This document shows, piece by piece, positions 1 to 11,518 of a stretch of DNA of 42,749 bases. A program made the position numbers and the translations under genes. Source of the stretch: Rhizobium sp. (GTDB lineage Bacteria > Pseudomonadota > Gammaproteobacteria > Burkholderiales > Thiobacillaceae); contig JAIBEL010000035.1 of assembly GCA_019459285.1 (NCBI GenBank), forward strand, positions 1 to 42,749, given 5' to 3'. The notes beneath the pieces were generated by a model. It was not told the DNA's origin. It did not search any database and saw nothing but the letters and a program-made list of their open reading frames with translations. The first letter of the stretch is position 1. Each line of letters begins with the position of its first letter.

Positions 1-115
1 CCCCCCCCCCCCACTGGGGGGGGCCCACGCCACAATTTTTATCCCCCCCCCAAACCCCCCCCCCCAACCCCCAAACCCCCCCGCTCCGGGGGGGGGGGTT
101 TTCCCCCCCCCCCCC
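1..115. other. Homopolymer-rich contig end, probably sequencing or assembly artefact
   Basis: Runs of C and G of 7 to 13 bases alternate with short A/T fragments, and no reading frame continues through them. The coherent coding frame of the cation-efflux gene on the minus strand breaks exactly where the last C run ends near base 115. I read this as low-quality end sequence, not as a biological repeat. Confidence 0.8.
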
Positions 116-411
116 ATGGCAGCATAGGCGATACCGACCGCGGCGAGCAGGATGAGAAAGCCTTCGAAGGCGCTGGAGAAGTATTCCGCCTTGCCATGCC
201 CATGCGCATGATTGTCGTCAGCCGGCAGCGACGCGAGCGACAGCATGGCGAGCGCCATCATCGCGCCTGCCAGGTTGACGAAGGATTCGAGCGCGTCGGA
301 GAGCAGGCCGACCGAACCGGTGAGCCACCAGGCCCAGCCCTTGAGCAGGATGGTAGCCAGGGCCGCGGCAATGGAAAGCCAGGCGTAACGTTTGAGTGCG
401 GGAGGTAACAT
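112..411 (-). CDS. Cation diffusion facilitator (CDF) metal transporter, N-terminal part only
   Basis: Read on the minus strand from the ATG at 411-409, the frame gives about 98 residues starting [13 protein letters not shown]. It has a hydrophobic first helix, then [18 protein letters not shown], which is the TM2 signature of CDF exporters with the metal-site Asp, and then [16 protein letters not shown], the His-rich loop and HGKAE motif before TM3. Known family members export Zn, Fe, Co or Cd in exchange for protons at the inner membrane; substrate cannot be told here. The remaining two thirds of the gene is lost in the damaged end. It is divergent from the nitroreductase. A TACAAT element on the minus strand (452-447) could be its -10 box, but I see no good -35. 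Family call is sure; the exact start is less so because the Shine-Dalgarno is weak. Confidence 0.82.
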
Positions 412-577
412 CTCGATCTTCGCGAGGAGCGATTGAAGTGTGCCGGATTGTATCCCAGCGCGGCCCAGCCATTCCCGCAAGCACGCCCATGACGAGCATG
501 CAAACGTGTTCATTCACGGTTCGGGCGCGCGCGTCCCATAGGCTATGGTTAAGCATGATTGCCATGGAGATGCCCCG

Positions 578-1165
578 ATGCCGAACACGCTCAACGATGC
601 GATTCAACGGCGTTATGCCTGCCACGAATTTGCCAAGGGCAAGCCTGTATCGGCGGACGAACTGGCCCGGGTGCTGGAAGCGGGCCGGCTGGCACCTTCG
701 GCATTCGGCCTGGAACCCTGGCGCTTCATCGCCGTGACCGACGAGGCAGGCCGGGCCGCGGTTGCGCAGGCCTGCCAAGGCCAGCCTGCAGCGACGACGG
801 CCGCGGCGCTGGTCGTGATCGTGGCGCTGGTTGCAGCGCTCGAACCGGATTCGGACTATGTGCGGGCACGTTTCACAGCGGAAGCCCGGGGCCAGGATCC
901 CGAACCGATTTATTCGGCCTATCGGTCGCTCTATCGTGCCGAGTCCATGGCAGAGTGGGCGCAGGGGCAGTGCAATTTTGCGGCCGCGCAGATGGTGTTA
1001 CAGGCGGCGCATATGGGGCTGGGAAGTTGTCCGATCGGCGGATATGACGCAACCGCGCTGGCAACCGCCGTCGCCCTGCCGGCGGGCGAGGTGCCTGCCC
1101 TGGTCGTCGCCCTGGGCCAGTGCGGCTATGCCGCCCCCGAACGCATCCGCAAGCCGCTCGTCTGA
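578..1165 (+). CDS. Nitroreductase family flavoprotein
   Basis: The 195-residue product opens with a NfsB/NOX-type nitroreductase pattern: an early RYACHEF segment (the RRS..F FMN-contact region of the family), then LAPSAFGLEPWRFIAV (the SPS..QPW-type motif), and near the C terminus GLGSCPIGGYD followed by a VALG strand. Members are FMN-dependent homodimers that reduce nitro compounds, quinones or flavins with NAD(P)H; substrate cannot be predicted. The start at 578 is preferred over an ATG at 545 because GGAG lies 8 bases upstream (566-569) and the protein then begins at the usual family position. It stands alone between the divergent CDF gene and the CNP1-like gene. Confidence 0.85.
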   Translation: MPNTLNDAIQRRYACHEFAKGKPVSADELARVLEAGRLAPSAFGLEPWRFIAVTDEAGRAAVAQACQGQPAATTAAALVVIVALVAALEPDSDYVRARFTAEARGQDPEPIYSAYRSLYRAESMAEWAQGQCNFAAAQMVLQAAHMGLGSCPIGGYDATALATAVALPAGEVPALVVALGQCGYAAPERIRKPLV

Positions 1166-1249
1166 TCTCGGGTACGTCCTTGCGCATTGCCGCGACGGCG
1201 GGCATCTTTCTTGAAGACATCCCGCTGTCGAAGCAATAAAATGCCGGGC

Positions 1250-1747
1250 ATGAAAATCCTGCTTGCTCTGCTCCTGTGCCTGCCGTTTGCCGCCCATGCC
1301 GAATGGCTGGATTTCGATCACGAGTTCGACCAGGACAAACCCTGGGTCGAAGTGACGGCCCAGTTGCCGCCCTATCCCAAGCCCGGCAACCTTATCCCGT
1401 TCGATGTGTCGTCGGCGACCCGCAACAAATTCTTTGTCGATGCCGATTCGATCAGCGTCGGTTCCGACAAGGTGGTGCGCTACACCGTGGTGATTGAAGC
1501 GGCCGGCGGGGCGAAGAACGTTTCGTACGAAGGACTGCGCTGCGAAAGCGGCGAGCGCCGTCTGTATGCCTATGGCCACGCCGACGGTAGCTGGTCGAGG
1601 GCGCGTAACGCCCAATGGGAAAGCATCCGGGTGCGTTCGTTGTTGTCGTATCACAAGGCCCTGTACGAGGATTATTTCTGCCCCGACGGCATCAACGTCC
1701 GCACTGCCAAGGAGGCTGTGGAAAGACTGCGGCGCAGGGTGGACTGA
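1250..1747 (+). CDS. CNP1-like exported protein
   Basis: The product of about 165 residues starts with a clear Sec signal peptide, [17 protein letters not shown], likely cleaved before [11 protein letters not shown]. The mature part resembles the CNP1-like family (named from a cryptic neisserial protein), with a conserved [10 protein letters not shown]...VRYTVVIE segment, a pair of cysteines ([10 protein letters not shown] and EDYFCPDG) that could form a periplasmic disulfide, and a basic C terminus. Function is unknown; such genes often sit near proB in betaproteobacteria. The stop overlaps the proB start (TGATG at 1745-1749), so the two are probably translationally coupled. A second in-frame ATG at 1241 adds only three residues and is equally possible; neither has a convincing ribosome-binding site. 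Confidence 0.75.
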   Translation: MKILLALLLCLPFAAHAEWLDFDHEFDQDKPWVEVTAQLPPYPKPGNLIPFDVSSATRNKFFVDADSISVGSDKVVRYTVVIEAAGGAKNVSYEGLRCESGERRLYAYGHADGSWSRARNAQWESIRVRSLLSYHKALYEDYFCPDGINVRTAKEAVERLRRRVD

Positions 1748-2868
1748 TGCAGTCCGTGGTGAAGCACGCGCGGCGCATCGTCGTCAAGGTCGGTTCCAGT
1801 CTGGTCACTGCCGAAGGACGCGGTCTCGACCACGCCGCGCTGTCGCGCTGGGCCGAGCAGATCGCCGCGCTAAGCGCGCAGGGCAAGGAAGTGGTGCTGG
1901 TGTCCTCAGGCGCGATCGCAGAGGGCATCGCGCGATTGGGCTGGAAGAAGCGCCCGAAGGCCGTCAACGAATTACAGGCCGCCGCCGCCGTGGGGCAGAT
2001 GGGACTGGTACAGGCCTACGAATCGATCTTTCGCACGCACGATCTCCACGCGGCCCAGGTGTTGCTCACCCACGAAGACCTGGCCGACCGCACGCGCTAC
2101 CTCAATGCACGCTCGACCCTGCGCACCTTGCTGGAATTGAGGGTGGTGCCGATCATCAACGAGAACGACACCGTCGCCACCGACGAAATCCGCCTCGGCG
2201 ACAATGACACGCTCGGCGCGCTGGTGACCAATCTCATTGAAGCCGATTGCCTCGTCATCCTCACCGACCAGCCCGGTCTCTATACCGCCGACCCGCGCAA
2301 GCATCCTGACGCCACCCTGGTGATGGATGCCCACGCCGGCGATCCCGACCTCGAACGTATGGCGGGTGGGGCGGGCAGCAGCGTCGGCACCGGCGGCATG
2401 CTGACCAAGATCCTCGCCGCCAAGCGTGCGGCGCGCAGCGGCGCGCATACGGTGATCTGCAGCGGGCACGAGGAAGGCGTGCTGCTGCGGCTGGCAGCAG
2501 GCGAGGCGATCGGCAGCCAGCTGGTGGCGCGCCAGGCACCGCTTGCCGCGCGGCGGCAGTGGCTGGCCGATCATTTGCAGCTGCGCGGCGGCGTGGTACT
2601 CGACGACGGCGCGGTGCGGGCGCTGTGCGAGGACGGCAAGAGTCTCCTGCCGGTCGGCGTGAAGGGCGTCACCGGTGAATTCGAGCGCGGCGAAGTGGTG
2701 GCGATCGTCGCTACGGACGGTCGCGAAATCGCACGCGGCCTGACCAATTACAGTGCCAGCGAGGCGCGCCGCATTGCCGGCAAGCCGAGCAGCGCGATCG
2801 AGGCCGAACTGGGCTACATGGACGAGCCGGAAATGATCCATCGCGACAATCTGGTGCTGCTGGCGTGA
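1747..2868 (+). CDS. proB: Glutamate 5-kinase
   Basis: ProB phosphorylates L-glutamate to glutamyl 5-phosphate, the first step of proline synthesis in the cytosol. The 373-residue length fits the long form with an amino-acid kinase domain (residues about 8-260) and a C-terminal PUA domain (about 280-360). Visible motifs are [13 protein letters not shown] near residue 10, [27 protein letters not shown] (substrate and Mg site), [13 protein letters not shown], and [16 protein letters not shown]. The ATG at 1747 overlaps the upstream stop; longer in-frame forms would run into the CNP1-like gene. proA is not in the window. The stop overlaps the next gene as GTGA, making a three-gene coupled block with the phosphatase and btuF. 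Known ProB enzymes are feedback-inhibited by proline. Confidence 0.95.
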   Translation: MQSVVKHARRIVVKVGSSLVTAEGRGLDHAALSRWAEQIAALSAQGKEVVLVSSGAIAEGIARLGWKKRPKAVNELQAAAAVGQMGLVQAYESIFRTHDLHAAQVLLTHEDLADRTRYLNARSTLRTLLELRVVPIINENDTVATDEIRLGDNDTLGALVTNLIEADCLVILTDQPGLYTADPRKHPDATLVMDAHAGDPDLERMAGGAGSSVGTGGMLTKILAAKRAARSGAHTVICSGHEEGVLLRLAAGEAIGSQLVARQAPLAARRQWLADHLQLRGGVVLDDGAVRALCEDGKSLLPVGVKGVTGEFERGEVVAIVATDGREIARGLTNYSASEARRIAGKPSSAIEAELGYMDEPEMIHRDNLVLLA

Positions 2869-3461
2869 CCACCACGCTGGATTTGCTGCGCCACGGCGAA
2901 CCGGTTGGCGGCCGTAAATATCGCGGACAGATCGATGATCCGCTATCGGAGAAAGGCTGGGCGCAGATGCATGCGGCCGTGGGCAACGCTGCGCCCTGGA
3001 CCCGCATCGTGTCGTCACCCTTGCAGCGCTGCCGTGCCTTCGCCGAAACCCTGGCCGACCGCCACGGCCTGCTGCTGACGCTGGACGGGCGGCTGGCGGA
3101 AGTCGGGTTCGGCGTATGGGAGGGCAGGTCGGCGGCCGAGATCGAGCAGGATGCGCCGGGTGCCGTGGCGCGCTTCAAGCGTGATCCCGTGAATGCGCGC
3201 CCGGAAGGAGCAGAACCGCTGGCCGAATTTCATGGCAGGGTGGCTGCTGCACTGGACGCCATTCTGGCCCAACATCCCGATGAGCATGTGCTGTTGGTCG
3301 GACATGCCGGGGTGATCCGCATGGCATTTGCCTGGGCGCTGCATGTGCCGCTGGCACATGCCTACCGTATCGAAGTGGCGAATGCCGGGCTGACCCGTCT
3401 GCGTTTCGACGGCGATCGCGCGAGCCTGGTCTTTCACGGCGGCAGTCTCGCCTCGCGGTGA
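2865..3461 (+). CDS. Histidine phosphatase family protein, probably CobC-like alpha-ribazole phosphatase
   Basis: This 198-residue protein has the phosphoglycerate-mutase/histidine-phosphatase fold: LLRHGEP with the phospho-accepting His10, [32 protein letters not shown] (acid residue region) and [10 protein letters not shown] with the second catalytic His147. In cobalamin salvage, CobC removes the phosphate from alpha-ribazole phosphate. The CobC assignment rests on the family pattern plus the next gene, btuF, a B12-binding protein; a generic phosphatase is the alternative. It starts with GTG at 2865, overlapping the proB stop by four bases (GTGA), and ends with another GTGA overlap with btuF. 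Confidence 0.8.
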   Translation: MTTTLDLLRHGEPVGGRKYRGQIDDPLSEKGWAQMHAAVGNAAPWTRIVSSPLQRCRAFAETLADRHGLLLTLDGRLAEVGFGVWEGRSAAEIEQDAPGAVARFKRDPVNARPEGAEPLAEFHGRVAAALDAILAQHPDEHVLLVGHAGVIRMAFAWALHVPLAHAYRIEVANAGLTRLRFDGDRASLVFHGGSLASR

Positions 3462-4321
3462 TCCGTCGCGGCTTCATTGGTCTGTGCCTGCTGATAGCCG
3501 TGTCCGCGCAGGCCACACCCCTCCGTTTGCACGACGATGCCGGACAGACGCTTGAATTCAGCCGGCCGCCCCTGCGTATCGTCTCGCTGGCGCCGCATCT
3601 CACCGAACTGCTGTTTGCCGTGGGCGCCGGATCGCAGGTGGTGGGCGTGGATGCTGCCAGCGATTATCCGAAAGCAGCACAGGCTCTGCCGCGTGTCGGC
3701 GATTTCAGCCGCATCAACTTCGAGCGCATCCTGGCGCTGAAGCCCGATCTGGTCGTTGTCTGGGTGGGCGGCAACCGGGCGGCAGACATTCACCGCCTGA
3801 AACAGATGGACATCCCTGTATTGCAGACCCAGGCGGCCGGGCTCGATGACGTGGCACGCCTGTTGCGCCTGATCGGCCAGGTGAGCGGCCATACCGGGGA
3901 AGGGGAGGTGGCGGCACAAGATTATTCCGCACGGCTTGCGGCGCTACGGGTCCGGCCCGGCCAGAAGCCGCCGGTCGGCGTGTTCTATCAGGTATGGGAC
4001 CGTCCGTTGATGACGGTGGGGGGCACGCACTGGATCACCGATGCGCTGGCGCTATGCGGTGCACGCAACGTGTTTGCCGACCTGCAGGCGCTGTCGCCCG
4101 TGGTGTCGCGCGAAGCCGTGCTGCAGCGCGCGCCGGCGCTGATCGTGGGCGGCACCGATGCACCCGACATGCGCCGGGTATGGCAGCGTTTCACGCGCCT
4201 GCCCGCCGTGAGAAACCAGGCTTTTGTACGGGTGGATGCGGACCGCCTGCACCGTCTTACGCCGCGCCTGATCGAAGGCGTAGCCGAATTGTGTGCGGCG
4301 GTCGAACCTTATGTCCGGTGA
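3458..4321 (+). CDS. btuF: Cobalamin-binding periplasmic protein BtuF
   Basis: The 287-residue product has a short signal peptide (residues 1-19, ending SAQA) and the cluster-A-III metal/chelate receptor fold: [39 protein letters not shown], and [16 protein letters not shown]. These match BtuF, which captures vitamin B12 in the periplasm and hands it to the BtuCD transporter. No btuC or btuD lies in this window, so they must be elsewhere, or the protein serves another permease. Translation starts at GTG 3458 overlapping the phosphatase stop. The 3' end overlaps the convergent fur gene by 13 bases. A haem or siderophore binding role is possible, but the neighbouring CobC-like gene favours B12. 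Confidence 0.85.
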   Translation: MIRRGFIGLCLLIAVSAQATPLRLHDDAGQTLEFSRPPLRIVSLAPHLTELLFAVGAGSQVVGVDAASDYPKAAQALPRVGDFSRINFERILALKPDLVVVWVGGNRAADIHRLKQMDIPVLQTQAAGLDDVARLLRLIGQVSGHTGEGEVAAQDYSARLAALRVRPGQKPPVGVFYQVWDRPLMTVGGTHWITDALALCGARNVFADLQALSPVVSREAVLQRAPALIVGGTDAPDMRRVWQRFTRLPAVRNQAFVRVDADRLHRLTPRLIEGVAELCAAVEPYVR

Positions 4322-4758
4322 CGCGACTCGGTCGGCTTGCGGTTGGGGCAGTTTTCCTTGATGCAGTCGGCGTAGATCTGCAGTGAATGGTCGTGGATGG
4401 CAAATCCCCGTTCCTTGGCGATGCGGGTTTGGCGTTTTTCGATTTCGCTGTCGTAGAACTCTTCGACTTTGCCGCACTGCAGGCAGACCAGGTGGTCGTG
4501 GTGATCGCCCTGGTTGAGCTCGAACACGGCCTTGTCGCTGTCGAAATGATGCCGCATCAGCAAGCCAGCCTGCTCGAACTGGGTCAGCACGCGGTAGACG
4601 GTGGCGAGACCGATATCCTGGCCTTCGTCGGAGAGCAGGCGATACACCTCCTCGGCAGTCATGTGCCGCTTGTTGCTCTGCTCGAACAAATCGAGGATCT
4701 TCAGGCGCGGCAGCGTGGCTTTGAGGCCGATGTTCTTGAGATCGGACGGATTGCTCAA
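4309..4758 (-). CDS. fur: Ferric uptake regulator Fur
   Basis: Fur is the Fe(II)-dependent repressor of iron acquisition genes. The 149-residue protein has an N-terminal winged helix ([15 protein letters not shown], then [16 protein letters not shown] as the recognition helix) and a C-terminal dimerisation/metal domain with [28 protein letters not shown] (metal ligands and a CxxC zinc pair) and CIKENC (second Cys pair). The start is an unusual TTG at 4758-4756, supported by GGAG six bases upstream on the minus strand; no ATG or GTG fits the known N terminus. It is divergent from bamE, a recognised conserved arrangement, and its last codons overlap the convergent btuF. Confidence 0.95.
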   Translation of the reverse strand: MSNPSDLKNIGLKATLPRLKILDLFEQSNKRHMTAEEVYRLLSDEGQDIGLATVYRVLTQFEQAGLLMRHHFDSDKAVFELNQGDHHDHLVCLQCGKVEEFYDSEIEKRQTRIAKERGFAIHDHSLQIYADCIKENCPNRKPTESRHRT

Positions 4759-4837
4759 TGGTGTCTCCAGAACGGGAACGCGAATACGTTATGATACGTT
4801 TTTTTCCAACCGCCCAAACCTTTCCGGTTTCCTGGCT
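4759..4837. promoter_or_regulatory. Shared fur / bamE divergent promoter region with a helically phased direct repeat
   Basis: The 79-base gap contains ATACGTT twice (4784-4790 and 4794-4800), exactly 10 bases apart. TATGAT (4790-4795, plus strand) is one mismatch from the -10 consensus and would serve bamE; TATCAT (4796-4791, minus strand) does the same for fur. The two -10 boxes are superimposed, so the promoters could compete. -35 boxes are poor on both strands. I do not see a convincing Fur box here. Confidence 0.5.
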
Positions 4838-5920
4838 ATGCGTCAATTCCTGATTTCTGCTCTGCTTTTAAGCCTGCTTGCGGGCTGTTCCACCCTTCAC
4901 ATCGGTCCCCATCACATCGATGTGCAGCAGGGTAATGCGCTCGACCAGGAAAACGTCGCGCGCCTGAAGACGGGGCTGAATCGTTCTCAGGTCCGCTTTC
5001 TTCTCGGCACGCCGCTGATCGTCGATCCGTTCCGTACCGATCGCTGGGATTACGTATACCTCTATTACAAGGCAGGAAGACTGACCGAGCAAAAGCACAT
5101 CACCCTGATCTTCGAGGGCGATACGCTGGCACGCATCGAGGGCGACTTGCCAGAGCCGGCGGCACAGCCGGCCCCGCCGGCCACCGAGCCAGAGCCGCAT
5201 CCCGCATCCGTACCTGCGGCGATGCCGGCCCCGGCTGCGACGGCGTCCGCCGAAGAGCCGGTGGCCCGGCCTGCAGCAGTGGCCACCCAGCCAGCCCAGG
5301 CACCGACCGCGCCTGCATGGGTGGCCGCTGCGCCCGTCGTGGCACCTGCTGCGCAGGCACAGGCGGCCCGGGCCGAACCCGCACCCGAGCCGTCGGCATC
5401 CGCAAGCAGCATCGTGCCGCCATTGCCGAGCCCGAAGGATGCGCCGGCCTATGTCGATCCCCGTCCGGTCCCCGAGCTGAGCCTGAAGTCCGAAACCGAC
5501 GTGTCGCAGATCAAGCCTGATGCCGTGCCGCCTTTTCCCGAGCCGCATGCAGCGACGGCCAGCGACGATCCCGTACTGAAATCGGTGCATGCCTGGGCCG
5601 ATGCCTGGATGCAGCGTGACAGCGCAGCCTACTTCGCGGCGTATGACGCCGGCTTCGTTCCGGAGGAGGGCAGCCGCGCTGCCTGGGAGGCGCGCAAGCG
5701 CAAGATGCTGAGCGGAACGGGCAACATCGAGGTGAAAATCGATTCGCCCTCGGTCAAGCGGACCGGCGAGGGGACGGCCACGGTGAACTTCAAGCAGTAC
5801 TACCGCTCTGGCACGTATCACGATGCCGTCGTCAAGCAGTTGCGCATGCTCGAACGCGACGGCCGCTGGGTGATCGTGGAGGAAAAAGTGTTGTCGACCC
5901 TGAAGGATGGCCAGCCGTGA
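4838..5920 (+). CDS. bamE: BamE/OmlA lipoprotein fused to a C-terminal NTF2-like (Cds6-type) domain
   Basis: Residues 1-17 form a lipoprotein signal ending in the lipobox LAGC (Cys17 lipidated). Residues about 20-105 are a BamE/SmpA-OmlA domain ([48 protein letters not shown] type pattern), an accessory part of the BAM complex that inserts outer-membrane barrels. A roughly 140-residue Pro/Ala/Glu-rich linker follows (105-243). Residues 244-360 look like an NTF2/SnoaL-like fold ([20 protein letters not shown], a paired-strand region with [10 protein letters not shown], and W.IVEEKVLS) similar to domains on some LD-transpeptidases. Plain BamE is about 110-180 residues, so the protein is twice the usual length. 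The ATG at 4838 is set by the lipoprotein signal. The stop overlaps dapB (GTGA). Confidence 0.85.
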   Translation: MRQFLISALLLSLLAGCSTLHIGPHHIDVQQGNALDQENVARLKTGLNRSQVRFLLGTPLIVDPFRTDRWDYVYLYYKAGRLTEQKHITLIFEGDTLARIEGDLPEPAAQPAPPATEPEPHPASVPAAMPAPAATASAEEPVARPAAVATQPAQAPTAPAWVAAAPVVAPAAQAQAARAEPAPEPSASASSIVPPLPSPKDAPAYVDPRPVPELSLKSETDVSQIKPDAVPPFPEPHAATASDDPVLKSVHAWADAWMQRDSAAYFAAYDAGFVPEEGSRAAWEARKRKMLSGTGNIEVKIDSPSVKRTGEGTATVNFKQYYRSGTYHDAVVKQLRMLERDGRWVIVEEKVLSTLKDGQP

Positions 5921-6720
5921 GTGTGCGGATTGCCCTTGCCGGCGTATCCGGACGGATGGGACGCGCTCTGCTCGAAGCGGTGGAGGCCGATCCCGGTTGT
6001 ACGCTTGGTGCGGCCATCGACCGTCCCGGCAGTCCGCTGGTCGGACAGGATGCGGGCGCCGCCTGGGGTGCAGCCAGCGGAGTGCGGGTGACGGATCAGC
6101 CCGTCGCTGCCCTGCACGGGATGCATGCGCTGATCGATTTCACCCGTCCCGAGGCCACCTTTGGCTATCTCGATGCCTGTGTCGCGGCTGGCGTGCCGCT
6201 GGTCATCGGTACCACCGGCTTCGACGATGCCGGCAAGGCGCGCATTGCGGCGGCGGCGCAGCGGATTCCCGTGGTGTTCGCGCCCAATATGAGCGTCGGC
6301 GTGAACCTTCTGATGAAGCTGGCCGAACTCGCTGCCCAGGTGCTGGCGGACGGCTACGACATCGAGATCATCGAAGCGCATCATCGCCACAAGGTCGATG
6401 CGCCCTCCGGTACCGCGCTGGGCCTGGGGCAGGCGGTTGCACGGGCAATCGGCCGCGACCTGTCCAGTTGCGCCGTCTACGGACGCGAGGGCGTCACCGG
6501 CGAGCGCGATCCCAAAACCATCGGCTTCGCCACCGTTCGCGGTGGCGATATCGTCGGCGACCACACGCTCCTGTTCGCCGGCATCGGCGAGCGCGTCGAA
6601 CTCACCCACAAGGCCAGCAGCCGCGCGACGTTTGCCCAGGGCGCGCTGCGTGCAGCCAAGTGGTTGCAAGGCCGCGCGCCGGGCCTGTACGACATGCGCG
6701 ACGTATTGAATCTGAATTAA
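5917..6720 (+). CDS. dapB: 4-hydroxy-tetrahydrodipicolinate reductase
   Basis: DapB reduces hydroxy-tetrahydrodipicolinate with NAD(P)H in the lysine and meso-diaminopimelate pathway that feeds peptidoglycan. The 267-residue length is standard. The N-terminal Rossmann motif is [19 protein letters not shown]; the catalytic region [19 protein letters not shown] holds the His pair, Lys and the PSGTA substrate loop; [17 protein letters not shown] and [19 protein letters not shown] are also typical. Translation starts at GTG 5917, overlapping the bamE stop by four bases, so bamE and dapB are coupled. The bamE-dapB-carA neighbourhood is common in betaproteobacteria. Confidence 0.96.
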   Translation: MSVRIALAGVSGRMGRALLEAVEADPGCTLGAAIDRPGSPLVGQDAGAAWGAASGVRVTDQPVAALHGMHALIDFTRPEATFGYLDACVAAGVPLVIGTTGFDDAGKARIAAAAQRIPVVFAPNMSVGVNLLMKLAELAAQVLADGYDIEIIEAHHRHKVDAPSGTALGLGQAVARAIGRDLSSCAVYGREGVTGERDPKTIGFATVRGGDIVGDHTLLFAGIGERVELTHKASSRATFAQGALRAAKWLQGRAPGLYDMRDVLNLN

Positions 6721-6742
6721 CCGCTTTAATCAGGAACGCACC

Positions 6743-6997
6743 ATGAACGCCGTCAAGGTCTACAGCACCGGTACCTGTCCCATCTGCGTCAAGGCCAAGG
6801 CCTTCCTCGACAAGCGCGGCATCGGCTACGACGAAGTCCGCATCGATCTCGACCGCGAGGCGATGAAGGAATTCTCCGTCGTCACCAACGGCGCGCGCAC
6901 CGTACCGCAGATCGTCATCGATGGCACCTGCATCGGCGGTTTCACCGAATTGACCGAACTCGACATGGATGGCGGCCTGGATCATCTGCAGCCCTGA
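6743..6997 (+). CDS. grxC: Glutaredoxin 3
   Basis: This 84-residue thiol-disulfide oxidoreductase has a single thioredoxin-fold domain. It carries the dithiol active site Cys12-Pro-Ile-Cys15 after VKVYSTGT, the cis-proline loop ARTVPQIVIDG, and the glutathione-site GGFTEL motif. The usual glutaredoxin sequence is CPYC, so Tyr is replaced by Ile; this occurs in the family but alters the active-site surface. Glutaredoxins reduce ribonucleotide reductase and protein-glutathione disulfides in the cytosol. AGGAA precedes the ATG by about seven bases. The gene lies 22 bases after dapB and is probably the last gene of that operon. Confidence 0.92.
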   Translation: MNAVKVYSTGTCPICVKAKAFLDKRGIGYDEVRIDLDREAMKEFSVVTNGARTVPQIVIDGTCIGGFTELTELDMDGGLDHLQP

Positions 6998-7009
6998 ACG
7001 GGGCGGCAG

Positions 7010-7029
7010 GCGCGCGGGAAAGCGCGCTT
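7010..7029 (+). terminator. GC hairpin after grxC, weak terminator candidate
   Basis: GCGCGC (7010-7015), loop GGGAAA, GCGCGC (7022-7027), followed only by TT. The stem is perfect, but the poor T tract makes intrinsic termination doubtful. It ends just before the carA -35 box at 7035. Confidence 0.35.
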
Positions 7030-7034
7030 AAGGA

Positions 7035-7063
7035 TTGAAGCCGGGTCGCGAATCGACTATAAT
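7035..7063 (+). promoter_or_regulatory. Sigma-70 promoter of carAB
   Basis: TTGAAG (7035-7040) and a perfect TATAAT (7058-7063) are separated by exactly 17 bases. This is the best consensus promoter in the window. Transcription should begin near 7070, leaving a leader of about 83 bases before carA. Confidence 0.8.
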
Positions 7064-7076
7064 CGCGGCATTCAAG

Positions 7077-7113
7077 TTCAGGCGGGTTCGCGCAAGCGGC
7101 TCGCCTGAATTTT
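7077..7113 (+). promoter_or_regulatory. Hairpin in the carA 5' leader, possible attenuator
   Basis: The outer stem TTCAGGCG (7077-7084) pairs perfectly with CGCCTGAA (7102-7109). The inner part continues with G-U pairs and one bulge to a GCAA tetraloop (GNRA type), and TTTT follows at 7110-7113. It begins only a few bases after the predicted start of transcription and lies upstream of carA, so termination here would prevent carAB expression. It could instead be a 5' stabilising stem. No leader peptide is evident. Confidence 0.55.
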
Positions 7114-7152
7114 GTCACCTGCGTCACGCTCATTCGTCTTGCGGAGTCCTCC

Positions 7153-8292
7153 TTGTCACGTGCCCAGCCCGCCATCCTTGTTCTAGCTGACGGTTCGGTA
7201 TTTCGCGGCCTGTCCATCGGTGCCGACGGCATCACAACCGGTGAAGTGGTCTTCAATACCGCACTGACCGGTTATCAGGAAATTCTCACTGACCCCTCGT
7301 ACTCGCGCCAGATCGTGACGCTGACCTATCCGCATATCGGCAATACCGGTGTCAATGCGGAGGACGTCGAGTCGGACCGCATTCATGCGGCAGGTCTGGT
7401 TGTGCGCGACCTGCCACGCCTGCATTCGAATTTCCGCGCAAGCCAGTCCCTGGCCGACTACCTCAAGAGCCAGAACATCGTGGCGATCGCCGACATCGAT
7501 ACGCGGCGGCTGACCCGCGTCCTGCGCGAAAAAGGGGCGCAAAATGGCTGCGTCATGTCCGGCGCGGTGGACGAAGCCAGGGCGCTTGAAGCCGCGCGGG
7601 CCTTCCCGGGTCTGGCCGGCATGGATCTGGCCAAGGTGGTGAGCGTGTCGAAAGCCTATGAATGGAACGAGACCGAATGGAAGCTGGGGCGCGGCTACGG
7701 CCAGCAGGCCGCACCGCGTTTCCATGTGGTGGCTTTCGATTATGGCGTCAAGCGCAATATCCTGCGGATGCTGGCCGAGCGCGGCTGCCGTCTCACCGTG
7801 CTGCCGGCCACGGCTACCGCTGCCGAAGCGCTGGCATTGAAGCCGGATGGTATTTTCCTCTCCAACGGCCCGGGCGATCCGGAGCCGTGCGATTACGCGA
7901 TCCGGGCGATCGGCGAACTGGTGGCGGCGAAGATTCCCACGTTCGGCATCTGCCTGGGGCATCAATTGCTTGCGCTCGCTTCAGGTGCCAAGACCGTCAA
8001 GATGAAGTTTGGCCACCACGGCGCCAACCACCCCGTGAAGGATCTCGACAGCGGCCGGGTGGCGATCACCAGCCAGAACCATGGCTTCGCGGTGGATGCG
8101 GCGACCCTGCCGGCCACCTTGCGCAGCACCCACGTTTCCTTGTTCGACGGTTCGCTGCAGGGGCTGGCCCGTACCGATGCCCCCGTGTTCAGTTTCCAGG
8201 GCCACCCGGAAGCCAGTCCCGGCCCGCACGACATGAGTTATTTGTTCGACCGATTTATTCAGCTGATGGCTGACCATGCCCCAGTACACTAA
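7153..8292 (+). CDS. carA: Carbamoyl-phosphate synthase small (glutaminase) subunit
   Basis: CarA hydrolyses glutamine and channels ammonia to CarB to make carbamoyl phosphate for pyrimidines and arginine. The 379-residue protein has the CPSase small-chain N-terminal domain ([37 protein letters not shown]) and a C-terminal class I glutamine amidotransferase: FGICLGHQ with the nucleophile Cys267, and [13 protein letters not shown] with His351 and Glu353. The start is TTG at 7153, supported by GGAG (7143-7146) six bases upstream and by the family N terminus; no ATG or GTG is available. carB follows after two bases. Expression is likely set by the promoter and hairpin leader upstream. Confidence 0.96.
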   Translation: MSRAQPAILVLADGSVFRGLSIGADGITTGEVVFNTALTGYQEILTDPSYSRQIVTLTYPHIGNTGVNAEDVESDRIHAAGLVVRDLPRLHSNFRASQSLADYLKSQNIVAIADIDTRRLTRVLREKGAQNGCVMSGAVDEARALEAARAFPGLAGMDLAKVVSVSKAYEWNETEWKLGRGYGQQAAPRFHVVAFDYGVKRNILRMLAERGCRLTVLPATATAAEALALKPDGIFLSNGPGDPEPCDYAIRAIGELVAAKIPTFGICLGHQLLALASGAKTVKMKFGHHGANHPVKDLDSGRVAITSQNHGFAVDAATLPATLRSTHVSLFDGSLQGLARTDAPVFSFQGHPEASPGPHDMSYLFDRFIQLMADHAPVH

Positions 8293-8294
8293 TT

Positions 8295-11501
<3,207 letters not shown>

Positions 11502-11518
11502 TCTGAAAAGGCAAGGTT

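Noticed and set aside
2700..3460. Cobalamin riboswitch before the CobC-like gene or btuF
   Set aside because: The genes overlap by four bases and have no leader, so there is no room for the aptamer.
4759..4837. Fur box for autoregulation of fur
   Set aside because: TATGATA resembles part of one hexamer, but three GATAAT-like units are not present.
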